Shown here piece after piece: positions 54,866 to 62,863 of a DNA stretch of 64,000 nt. How positions within the stretch are numbered: the stretch's first letter is position 1; every line of letters starts with the position of its first letter. The DNA is taken from the NCBI RefSeq assembly GCF_051488665.1, contig NZ_JBPSEG010000009.1, positions 1 to 64,000 on the forward strand, written 5' to 3'. Origin of the DNA: Melioribacter sp051488665 (GTDB taxonomy: Bacteria; Bacteroidota; Ignavibacteria; Ignavibacteriales; Melioribacteraceae). The notes under the pieces were generated by a model. It was not told the DNA's origin and ran no database searches. It saw only the letters and a list, made by a program, of their open reading frames with translations. A program made the translations under genes and the position numbers.

Positions 54866-55888
54866 ATGTTACAAGGCGCTGTAATCGGATTTGGCGGAAT
54901 AATACAGAAGAGCCATCTGCCTGCTTTTGCCGATTCTAAGTTGCGAACGAAATTAAAAATAAAAGCCGCTGTGGAATTGAATAAACGAAACAGAATCGAA
55001 AGCGGCAAAAAATACAGGGACTTGAATTTTTACGCTTCTTTTGAAGAAATGCTAGATAATGAAAAAATCGATTTCGTGGATATTGCAACTCCGCCGGTAT
55101 ATCACAAAGAATATATTGAAAAAGCTATATCTCGCAATCTCAATATCATTTGTGAAAAACCTTTCGTGCTAAATACAAAAGAAGCTCTCTATATATATGA
55201 TAAACTATCCGGATATAATGGAACGTTCGTCGTATGTCATCAATATAAATACTCTCCTTTATGGCGGGAATTCAAGAAAGCAATAGACACAGCTCCTAAA
55301 ACTAAAAAAATGTTTTTACAATTTAACGTAATACGTTCCAAAGCCGATAAAGGTATTGAAATGTTTCGTAACGTATGGCGAATCGATAAAAATATTAGCG
55401 GCGGAGGAATACTTGCCGATACTGGCATACATTACATTTATTTGTCTCTCTGGTTAATGGGTAAGCCCCGGTCGGTCTGGTCCTCGGCGAAGAACATTAC
55501 TCATCATAATTATAAAGTTGAAGATACGGCTGTTGTGATATTGGAATTCGACAGAGGCATAGCTCAAATTAATTTAACATGGGGAGGCAACAGGAGACAT
55601 AACAGCGCTTTTTTGAGCTCGGGAAATGTTTCGCTACAGTATTTGGGAGGACGAAAATTAATAAAATATATAAATGATAAAGAAGAGATTTTAGAAGTTC
55701 CCGACCCATCTGACAAAAACACATATATAGATTTGTACGTCGAACTGTTTAACGAATTCTACAATATGGCAACAAGAAAAAGTACTGATAAATCGGCGGC
55801 TGAAGAAGCATTGATGTCAATTAAAATTATGGAACTGGCCTATAAATCGTCAGAAAAAAATAAGACAATGGCAATAATAAATGAATAA
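54866..55888 (+). CDS. Gfo/Idh/MocA-family dehydrogenase
   Basis: A 340-residue NAD(P)-dependent oxidoreductase. The Rossmann loop is VIGFGGIIQKSHLPAF, the catalytic-region Lys is in CEKPF, and GGGILADTGIHYIYL carries the catalytic His. Family members oxidise sugars and inositols (inositol 2-dehydrogenase IolG is one), so in this cluster oxidation of an inositol to an inosose is a reasonable idea. It lies 4 bp after the CDP-alcohol phosphotransferase and overlaps the flippase-like gene by 8 bp. Confidence 0.88.
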   Translation: MLQGAVIGFGGIIQKSHLPAFADSKLRTKLKIKAAVELNKRNRIESGKKYRDLNFYASFEEMLDNEKIDFVDIATPPVYHKEYIEKAISRNLNIICEKPFVLNTKEALYIYDKLSGYNGTFVVCHQYKYSPLWREFKKAIDTAPKTKKMFLQFNVIRSKADKGIEMFRNVWRIDKNISGGGILADTGIHYIYLSLWLMGKPRSVWSSAKNITHHNYKVEDTAVVILEFDRGIAQINLTWGGNRRHNSAFLSSGNVSLQYLGGRKLIKYINDKEEILEVPDPSDKNTYIDLYVELFNEFYNMATRKSTDKSAAEEALMSIKIMELAYKSSEKNKTMAIINE

Positions 55889-56888
55889 TAAAATACATAG
55901 CGCTTTCTTTATAGGCGGATTGATAATCTTTGTTATTCTCGTTTACAATTTTGGCGTGAATGAGATAATTGAAAATATATATAAAACGGGCGTTTGGTTT
56001 CTGCCTATTGTAGGAATCTGGGGATTTGTATATCTGATTAATACATGCGCCTGGTTTATTATTATAGACGGCTTTAATAGCCCTTTGAAATTTTCTAAAA
56101 TCTTTTCGATAACGCTGAGCGGCTTTGCAATTAACTATATTACTCCCGTTGCTAGCATGGGCGGCGAGCCGTATAGAATTTACGCTCTTAAGAATTTTAT
56201 AGGACTCGACAAATCTGTGTCGTCTACAATCCTATATACGATGATTCATTATACGTCGCATTTTTTGTTCTGGCTAACAGCCATTGCTTTGCTTGCTATT
56301 TATTCGCCCCTTTCCTTTACGCTAACGGTAATATTGATTGCTCTGGCTGCCGTTTTGATTCTATTAATTCTCTTTTTTATTTCAAGACACAAAAAGGGCG
56401 TCCTTGTATCTTTATACAGATTGCTCAATAAAATTTCTTTTTTCAATAAATATTTTGCTGAAAAATATTTCAAAGAAGACTCCATAATCAAAATCGATAA
56501 AGAAATAACGTCGTTTTATAATAAACGCAAAAAGGCGTTCTACTTATCGCTTATTCTTGACTACCTCGGGAGAATAGTAGCCTCAATCGAATTCCTTTTT
56601 ATCCTAAAGTCAATTGGCGCCGACATTTCTTTTTTTGACGCCATATTTATAAGCGCGGCTTCATCTCTTATTATGAATATTATCTTTTTTGTTCCGATGG
56701 AGTTGGGAATAAGGGAAGGTTCCCTTATGCTCGTCATGAACGCTCTTAAGTACGGTAGTGGAATAGGTGTTTATATAGGATTGGTAAACAGGATACGCGA
56801 ATTTTTCTGGATATTAGTCGGATTATTACTGATACAATTGAATAAATACGGCATCAAGAAGGGAAATATTATGGAAGACTTATTATGA
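55881..56888 (+). CDS. Flippase-like integral membrane protein (YbhN/UPF0104-type)
   Basis: A 335-residue inner-membrane protein with about 8 hydrophobic helices. The conserved GGEPYRIYALKNF stretch early in the protein and the C-terminal MELGIREGSLML match the lysylphosphatidylglycerol-synthase transmembrane (UPF0104) family, which is linked to lipid flipping. Its place between the dehydrogenase and HAD genes suggests it moves a product lipid across the inner membrane. It overlaps the HAD gene by 4 bp. Confidence 0.82.
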   Translation: MNNKIHSAFFIGGLIIFVILVYNFGVNEIIENIYKTGVWFLPIVGIWGFVYLINTCAWFIIIDGFNSPLKFSKIFSITLSGFAINYITPVASMGGEPYRIYALKNFIGLDKSVSSTILYTMIHYTSHFLFWLTAIALLAIYSPLSFTLTVILIALAAVLILLILFFISRHKKGVLVSLYRLLNKISFFNKYFAEKYFKEDSIIKIDKEITSFYNKRKKAFYLSLILDYLGRIVASIEFLFILKSIGADISFFDAIFISAASSLIMNIIFFVPMELGIREGSLMLVMNALKYGSGIGVYIGLVNRIREFFWILVGLLLIQLNKYGIKKGNIMEDLL

Positions 56889-57583
56889 ACGAACAAAACA
56901 TAACCGCATATCTTTTTGATTTTGGCGGCACGTTAGACATTAACGGAAAGCATTGGAGCGTTGAATTTTGGGAAGTATACGAAAGCCTCGGCGTGCCGGT
57001 TTCGTACGAAGAATTCAGGCAAGCTTATATCTTTGCCGAAGATCGCGCCGACCGCATAATTAATCAAGATTATTCTCTGTATAATACGCTCGAGACGAAA
57101 ATTACATTGCAGTTCGACTATTTGAAAAAAAACAACGCTGATATAGACGACAAAACCGTAGAAGTCATAACTAAAAGATGCTATGCCGATATAATAAACA
57201 ATATCCCCGAGACAAAAAGAATCTTGAAAAAGTTTAATTCGCTTTACAAAACAGCTCTGGTGTCAAATTACTACGGTAATCTCAAAACCGTATGCGAGGA
57301 ATTAAATATCGATGAATATTTCGACGTGATCGTTGAGTCTTCAAAAATAAAGATATACAAGCCGGACCCCAGGATATTTGAAATTGCTTTACAGAAACTC
57401 GGAATAGAGCCTAGAGAAGCGGCGGTTGTGGGAGATTCATACGACAGGGATATTGTTCCCGCCAAGCGGATTGGATGCGCGACGATTTGGCTTAAAGGTA
57501 AGAGCTGGAAAGAAAAAAATGAATCGACAGCCGCCGATTTTATTATTACATCAATAGAAGAACTGGACAAATTTCTGTCATAA
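56885..57583 (+). CDS. HAD-family phosphatase in the inositol cluster
   Basis: A 232-residue C1-cap HAD hydrolase. The nucleophile is Asp12 in FDFGGTLD; the position of the general acid, usually Asp, is Gly14, which occurs in some HAD subfamilies. The Lys in KIYKPDPRIF and the acidic VVGDSYDRDI complete the site. In a CDP-alcohol pathway it could remove the extra phosphate from a phosphatidylinositol-phosphate-type intermediate or from inositol phosphate (inference). Confidence 0.85.
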   Translation: MNEQNITAYLFDFGGTLDINGKHWSVEFWEVYESLGVPVSYEEFRQAYIFAEDRADRIINQDYSLYNTLETKITLQFDYLKKNNADIDDKTVEVITKRCYADIINNIPETKRILKKFNSLYKTALVSNYYGNLKTVCEELNIDEYFDVIVESSKIKIYKPDPRIFEIALQKLGIEPREAAVVGDSYDRDIVPAKRIGCATIWLKGKSWKEKNESTAADFIITSIEELDKFLS

Positions 57584-57612
57584 AATAACATGTTTAATTG
57601 GAGGAAATTTAT

Positions 57613-58950
57613 ATGAAACGAGAAATTGAAAATCCGAAAGGCAAACTCGGAATTCTAAGCGTTGGATTGAACGGAGCGGTAACTACAACTTTTTTGGCTG
57701 GTACGCTCGCGATACGCAAAGGGAAAAAAAAGCCAATCGGCTCTCTAACTCAGATGGGCACTATTCGCATCGGTAGAAGAATCGATAATAATTTCCCTTT
57801 AATTAAAGATTTTGTGCCCCTGGCAAATCTTAACGACCTTGTTTTTGGCGGGTGGGATATAAGGAATGAAAACGTTTATGAGAGCGCTATTAGCGCAAAC
57901 GTGCTTGAGACGAACGATCTGGAAACGGTAAAAGATGAGATGAAGCGAATAAAACCAATGAAAGCGGTATTTGAAAAAAGGTTTGTAAAGAAACTGGACG
58001 GCGATTGGGTGAAAACCGGTTCCACAAAATACGAATTGATGGAGTCTCTACGAGAGGATATACGGAATTTTAAGAAAGAAAATAAGTTAGACCGCGTAGT
58101 GGTTATCTGGTCGGCTAGCACCGAGATATTTATAAGAGAGAGCGAAGTGCACAGCAGTTTGAAATTTTTTGAAGAAGGGATGAAAAAAAATCACCCGGAT
58201 ATATCTCCGAGTATGTTGTATGCTTATGCCGCCTTAGCCGAAGGAGCTCCTTTTGTAATGGGCGCTCCAAATCTTTCCGTAGAAATTCCGGCGCTCGTGG
58301 AATTATCGTTAAAAAATCAAGTGCCGATTGCAGGCAAGGATTATAAAACAGGCCAAACGCTGGTCAAAACTGTTATAGCTCCCATGTTAAAAGCCAGAAT
58401 GCTCGGACTTCATGGTTGGTTTTCGACGAATATATTAGGAAACAGAGACGGAGAAGTGCTCGATGAACCGGATAATTTCAAGACCAAAGAAGAAAGTAAA
58501 CTCTCCGTAATTGATACTATCCTTCAGCCGGAACTCTATCCTGATTTATATAATAAATATTATCATAAAGTAAGAATAAATTATTATCCGCCCCGAGGAG
58601 ATAATAAAGAAGGTTGGGACAATATCGATATTTTTGGCTGGATGGGATATCCGATGCAATTGAAAATTAATTTCCTGTGCAGAGACTCTATACTGGCTGC
58701 GCCAATTGTATTGGACCTTGCTCTGTTTGCCGACCTTGCGCTACGCAGCGGTATGTATGGCATTCAAGAGTGGCTGTCGTTCTACTTTAAAAGCCCTATC
58801 CATAGTAAAGAAAAAGTTCCTGAACACGACCTCTTTATTCAGTTGATGAAATTAAAAAATACTTTGCGAAAATTAATGGGAGTTAACCCAATTACACATC
58901 TGGATTCCAATGGCATTGAAGAATCGGTAGAGGAGTATTATCCGGATTGA
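57613..58950 (+). CDS. myo-Inositol-3-phosphate synthase (MIPS)
   Basis: A 445-residue enzyme started at the ATG at 57613, with ggagg upstream. It has the N-terminal LGILSVGLNGAVTTTFLAG nucleotide loop, QMGTIRIGRR, GGWDIRNEN, EGAPFVMGAPN, AGKDYKTGQTLVKTVIAPML, LGNRDGEVLD and SKLSVIDTILQPELY. These blocks are the conserved cofactor and active-site regions of MIPS. It converts glucose-6-phosphate to inositol-3-phosphate with NAD and thus feeds the whole cluster. It is the last gene of the cluster proper; the DUF4956 gene follows 46 bp later. Confidence 0.95.
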   Translation: MKREIENPKGKLGILSVGLNGAVTTTFLAGTLAIRKGKKKPIGSLTQMGTIRIGRRIDNNFPLIKDFVPLANLNDLVFGGWDIRNENVYESAISANVLETNDLETVKDEMKRIKPMKAVFEKRFVKKLDGDWVKTGSTKYELMESLREDIRNFKKENKLDRVVVIWSASTEIFIRESEVHSSLKFFEEGMKKNHPDISPSMLYAYAALAEGAPFVMGAPNLSVEIPALVELSLKNQVPIAGKDYKTGQTLVKTVIAPMLKARMLGLHGWFSTNILGNRDGEVLDEPDNFKTKEESKLSVIDTILQPELYPDLYNKYYHKVRINYYPPRGDNKEGWDNIDIFGWMGYPMQLKINFLCRDSILAAPIVLDLALFADLALRSGMYGIQEWLSFYFKSPIHSKEKVPEHDLFIQLMKLKNTLRKLMGVNPITHLDSNGIEESVEEYYPD

Positions 58951-58996
58951 AGCAAATTACAACCGCGAATTATTATTTGAAAAGGAGAGCTAATAT

Positions 58997-59674
58997 ATGC
59001 ATAGTGTTGAGACAATTAAATTGCTGGAATCATTTCGATTTGGAGTCAGAGAAGCGCTGCTGAGCCTTTCGGCTACGGCGGCTCTCTCGTTATTCGTTGC
59101 GTGGGTCTATCATATTACCCACAGAAAGAAAAAGTACAGTAAGGAATTTCTGCAAACTCTTGTATTTATCAGCGCGGTAGTGGCTTCGGTTATGCTCGTT
59201 ATCGGCAACAACCTCGCCGGCGCTTTTGGTCTTATCGGAGCGGTGTCGATTATTCGGTTCCGCACAAAAGTTAAAAATCCTCAGGACACGGCTTATATCT
59301 TTTTCGTGATGGCTGTCGGAGTAGCGTGCGGGTTTAAGTATTATTACGTCGCTCTTGTATCGACTATCTTTATCGGAACAATGCTGATAATCTTTTCCAA
59401 ACTCAATTTTACAGAAGAAGAGGTTTCGCGAAAATCTCACATACTCAGAATACTCGTAAACGACTTAAACGAAGGCAAAGCGGCGATTGAAAAACTGCTG
59501 GACGCCGAAGTCGAATGGTGGGATATTTATCAGCTCAAAACCGACAAGCACGATAAACTCGTTGTCGACTATATAATCAATTTGAAAACAAATACTCCCG
59601 TAAAAGTATTTCTCGATTTTGTGTTCAATAAAGCCGAAAGCTTTTTCACGGTTATGGAATTTAAGGATGCGTAG
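58997..59674 (+). CDS. DUF4956 membrane protein
   Basis: A 225-residue protein with four hydrophobic segments in the first 140 residues and a soluble C-terminal ferredoxin-like part. The stretch AGAFGLIGAVSIIRFRTKVKNPQD is diagnostic of DUF4956. The family often neighbours CotH and VTC-domain genes, which have roles in polyphosphate or surface-related processes, but its molecular function is unknown. It is preceded by aaggagag and overlaps the next gene by 8 bp. Confidence 0.9.
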   Translation: MHSVETIKLLESFRFGVREALLSLSATAALSLFVAWVYHITHRKKKYSKEFLQTLVFISAVVASVMLVIGNNLAGAFGLIGAVSIIRFRTKVKNPQDTAYIFFVMAVGVACGFKYYYVALVSTIFIGTMLIIFSKLNFTEEEVSRKSHILRILVNDLNEGKAAIEKLLDAEVEWWDIYQLKTDKHDKLVVDYIINLKTNTPVKVFLDFVFNKAESFFTVMEFKDA

Positions 59675-60653
59675 ATTATTATTAGTTTTTTTGACAATCC
59701 AACTTTTACCCGTTCTTCTTTATTCGCAAAAGAAGGTAAGCTACGACGGTTATTTCGAAATTGGCGGCAAAGCCGAGTATAACGGCGTTTATATCGAAAG
59801 TTACTACAAAGCCAAAATGGAATTCGAATATAAAATCAATAAATACACCGAAGTCGAAATCGATATAAGAGGAAATTCCGAAGACAGGGAAATTATTCTC
59901 TATGAAGCGTCGGCTGAGTTCGAATTGTCGGACAATCTCGAAATTGAAGTCGGCGATTTAAAGAAAAGATTCGGTTACGAAGAATGGACTGCGAGAGAAA
60001 AACTGCCTACGATAAGACGGAGTATGGTTAACCGGTATTTAGAACCGCTCGGATACGTTAACCGGGAACCCGGAGTTCAGGTTGAATGGGAGCGAGAGGA
60101 CTATTTGCTGACCGGCGGCGTGCATTATAACGAGTCGCATTCGGTAAGTTATATTATTAAAGCCGTAAAACGTTCGATCTCTTCGTTAGACGGCGTTTTT
60201 GCAAATCTTCAAATAATACGCACGCGCGATACGGAAATACCGAACGCCACGGCTTTCAATGCAGGCGTATTCGATACGGTTGCGGGTTTTGCTTCCGTTC
60301 TGGAATTCTACTACGGACTCGATCCCGTCGAATCACACTACAGCGCGCTCGAAGGCGGAGATAACGACGTTTACCTTGGAGCGGTCAGATTTATTACGTC
60401 TAAAATATTCCTGTTTGAAAACAAAATTATCTGCGGTTTCGAACCCGTCCTTTCGGGAGCCGTACTGGTAAATAATATGGATTATACCGACGTCAACAAG
60501 TTTCAGCTTATGTTAGGATTCAACTTTTATTTCAACGACAATGCGCGATTAATGATTAACGGCGACCTGGTGGCAAGTAATCGTCCCTTTAGCAAATCGA
60601 AAAGATCGTTAACCGACAGCAGCGCTCTAATTCAGCTGCAGGTAAGATGGTAA
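59667..60653 (+). CDS. Outer-membrane beta-barrel protein
   Basis: A 328-residue exported protein, started at the ATG at 59667 so that a signal peptide ending LLYSQ is kept. The rest is a series of amphipathic strands ending in an aromatic residue (ALIQLQVRW), as expected for an outer-membrane barrel of porin type. It lies between DUF4956 and CotH genes and overlaps both (8 and 7 bp), so it belongs to their operon. Its substrate is unknown. Confidence 0.75.
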   Translation: MRRLLLVFLTIQLLPVLLYSQKKVSYDGYFEIGGKAEYNGVYIESYYKAKMEFEYKINKYTEVEIDIRGNSEDREIILYEASAEFELSDNLEIEVGDLKKRFGYEEWTAREKLPTIRRSMVNRYLEPLGYVNREPGVQVEWEREDYLLTGGVHYNESHSVSYIIKAVKRSISSLDGVFANLQIIRTRDTEIPNATAFNAGVFDTVAGFASVLEFYYGLDPVESHYSALEGGDNDVYLGAVRFITSKIFLFENKIICGFEPVLSGAVLVNNMDYTDVNKFQLMLGFNFYFNDNARLMINGDLVASNRPFSKSKRSLTDSSALIQLQVRW

Positions 60654-61783
60654 AGAAAACGATAAAATATCCGGGTCTTCTTTTTCTGGTGTTACTGATT
60701 GTTTCCTGCGACTTTATTGCCGACCCTCCCGCAGTAGAAAATTATAATCTCCCGGTCTGCAGTATTGAAATATCTGAAGAGAATTACGGGCTTCTGAAAA
60801 AGAACGCGTATTCGAATCTTAAAGTATCCGCGCGCCTGAACATTAACGGCGTGGAACATAAAATTAAAATAAGGCATCAGGGATTCAGTTCGCGCGGCAA
60901 TTTTAAAAAGAACTTCCGCATTATTTACGAAGAGGGGAGCGATCCGTTTTTCGAAGGTTCGGAAGTCATATTAAATTCGCAGGCGATCGATCCTTCGATG
61001 ATGAAATCTTTTCTCGCAATCGAAATATTTAAGCATACCGACCTCATTACTTTTAAGATTCAGCCGGTAGCTTTCTATATCAACGATACTTACGAAGGAC
61101 TCTATTATTTAATTGAGCCGATTGACGAGACTTTTTTTGTCAAAAGAAATATTAAAACTTCGGAATTGTATAAAGCTTACAACGGATTCGCGTTCTTTAA
61201 TTACGACGATTTGCCCGATGTACGGAAAGGATACGAAAAAAAATTTCCCGACGACGAAAATTATCATACGCTCGAAAAGTTGATTGCGGCAACAAGCGCA
61301 GACGGTGAAAATTTTCCGGAAGAACTCGAAAAGGAATTCGATACGGATAAATTCCTCCAGTATTGGGCGGTTACTGTGCTGATCTGCAATTGGGACGGTA
61401 TAATTCATAATTTTTGTTTGAGACGGGATGCTTCGTCGAATAAATTCGAGATTGTGCCGTGGGACCTCGACAGAACATTCATGTGGGACGATTACAGAAC
61501 CGCTTTTCCGGGAGATAATTATCTTGTTCGTAAGCTTATGAATTATCCCCAATACAGAAAAATCTATAAAGCTCACTTCGAGCGACTGCTCGAAGAAGTA
61601 TTCAACGCTTCGGTTTTATTTCCCAAAATCGACTCGATGAAAACCGTGATCGGCAATGCATATAATAACGACCGTTGGCTGAAATCCAACGGTTACGACA
61701 TCGAAACCGAATCGGAAAATATTAAACGGTTTATCGAAAGAAGAATCGATTATATCAAAAATCAATTGAAAAATTTCAACTGA
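60647..61783 (+). CDS. CotH kinase-family lipoprotein
   Basis: A 378-residue lipoprotein with lipobox LIVSC at Cys21. It has the CotH features: the RHQGFSSRGNFKKNFRI region, LYYLIEPIDETFF, and an active site like NWDGIIHNFCLRRDASS with EIVPWDLDRTFMW containing the metal-binding Asp pair. CotH proteins are atypical secreted kinases. Linkage to DUF4956 is common elsewhere; the VTC polyphosphate-polymerase gene often seen with them is absent here. Confidence 0.9.
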   Translation: MVKKTIKYPGLLFLVLLIVSCDFIADPPAVENYNLPVCSIEISEENYGLLKKNAYSNLKVSARLNINGVEHKIKIRHQGFSSRGNFKKNFRIIYEEGSDPFFEGSEVILNSQAIDPSMMKSFLAIEIFKHTDLITFKIQPVAFYINDTYEGLYYLIEPIDETFFVKRNIKTSELYKAYNGFAFFNYDDLPDVRKGYEKKFPDDENYHTLEKLIAATSADGENFPEELEKEFDTDKFLQYWAVTVLICNWDGIIHNFCLRRDASSNKFEIVPWDLDRTFMWDDYRTAFPGDNYLVRKLMNYPQYRKIYKAHFERLLEEVFNASVLFPKIDSMKTVIGNAYNNDRWLKSNGYDIETESENIKRFIERRIDYIKNQLKNFN

Positions 61784-61826
61784 AGCAGGAATGATTTATT
61801 TTTGCCAAATATATAAAGGGGATTAA

Positions 61827-62447
61827 ATGAAATATTCGGTTATTGTTTTCGACCTTGGCAGCGTGCTGATTCCGTTCGACTATACTAAGGCGATTGAACG
61901 AATCAATAAAGCGGAAGAAGGGCTCGGTAATAAATTCGCCCGGCTCTACGCTGAGAATTACGAATTTCACAGAGATTTTGAACGCGGAAAAATCAGCAGA
62001 GAAAAGTTTCTGGATAAGATGTGCGAATGGCTCGAAGGCAAAGTCGACCGCGAAGAATTTTGCAGAATTTTTTCGGATATTTTTACTACAAACGACGACG
62101 TCATAAAACTGCTGCCTGTACTGAAAAAAAATTACAAACTCGTCCTACTTTCGAACACTAACGAGATTCACGAAGAATACGGATATTCGCATTACGAATT
62201 CCTGAAATATTTCGACAAACTTTTTCTTTCGCATAAAGTCGGAGCCGTTAAACCGGAAGAAAAAATTTATCGCGCGGTCGAATCGTACACGGGAATGCAT
62301 TCGTCGGAACATTTTTTTATCGACGACGTTCAGGAATATGTGGACGGCGCAAGAAGATGCGGCTGGGACGCGGCTCGGTTCGTCGATTATAATACTTTAA
62401 TACACGATTTGAAAATCAGAAGAATAAATCTCGACGGTCTATCCTGA
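61827..62447 (+). CDS. HAD-superfamily hydrolase (YihX-like)
   Basis: A 206-residue HAD enzyme. The nucleophile Asp9 is in VFDLGSVLIPFDYTKAI, with Gly replacing the usual second Asp as in the YihX alpha-D-glucose-1-phosphate phosphatase group. The motif LLSNTNEIHEE, Lys in KVGAVKPEEKIY and FIDDVQEYVDGA follow. It is probably a sugar- or glycerol-phosphate phosphatase. It lies 43 bp after CotH, and its end overlaps the convergent ArsC-like gene by 9 bp. Confidence 0.88.
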   Translation: MKYSVIVFDLGSVLIPFDYTKAIERINKAEEGLGNKFARLYAENYEFHRDFERGKISREKFLDKMCEWLEGKVDREEFCRIFSDIFTTNDDVIKLLPVLKKNYKLVLLSNTNEIHEEYGYSHYEFLKYFDKLFLSHKVGAVKPEEKIYRAVESYTGMHSSEHFFIDDVQEYVDGARRCGWDAARFVDYNTLIHDLKIRRINLDGLS

Positions 62448-62777
62448 AATCCATTTTTTCCAGACCTCGGGCTGATATCCTAAAGTTACTTCGTTTCCGT
62501 TTCTGACTATCGGAGTTTTTAATAGCAACGGATCGTTGAGCAGTTCTTCTTCTGTATCGTAAACCATATATTCGAGATTTCTCTTTTTGTATTGCCTGCC
62601 TTCTTTGTCGAGCAAATCGTCGAGATTGATTTTACGGGTTATATTATCGAGCTCGCCTTTTGTCAGCCCTTTTTCGTTCAAATCCTTGAAATGAAATTTA
62701 ACGCCTCTTTCCTTAAAAAAGCGTTCCGCTTTCTTTGTGTCGTTGCATTTTCTGGTGCCGATTATTTGTATGTTCAT
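62439..62777 (-). CDS. ArsC/Spx-family thioredoxin-fold protein
   Basis: A 112-residue protein. Cys11 in GTRKCNDTKKAERFF is the single N-terminal cysteine typical of ArsC/YffB/Spx proteins, and TPIVRNGNEVTLGY is the C-terminal signature. With a single cysteine and no operon partner, a reductase role cannot be proved. It may be a Spx-like regulator or a glutaredoxin-linked arsenate-reductase-type protein. Confidence 0.85.
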   Translation of the reverse strand: MNIQIIGTRKCNDTKKAERFFKERGVKFHFKDLNEKGLTKGELDNITRKINLDDLLDKEGRQYKKRNLEYMVYDTEEELLNDPLLLKTPIVRNGNEVTLGYQPEVWKKWISG

Positions 62778-62863
62778 GATAATTCCCCTTCGAATGGGTT
62801 TTGTTTGCCAGCCGGTAAAATTATATTTTAACAGCGCTAAAATAAATTAATGACGGAGAAGTA

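Noticed and set aside
60259..60471. 70-codon frame within the outer-membrane protein gene
   Set aside because: It is in an alternative frame inside a well-supported gene and has no features of its own.
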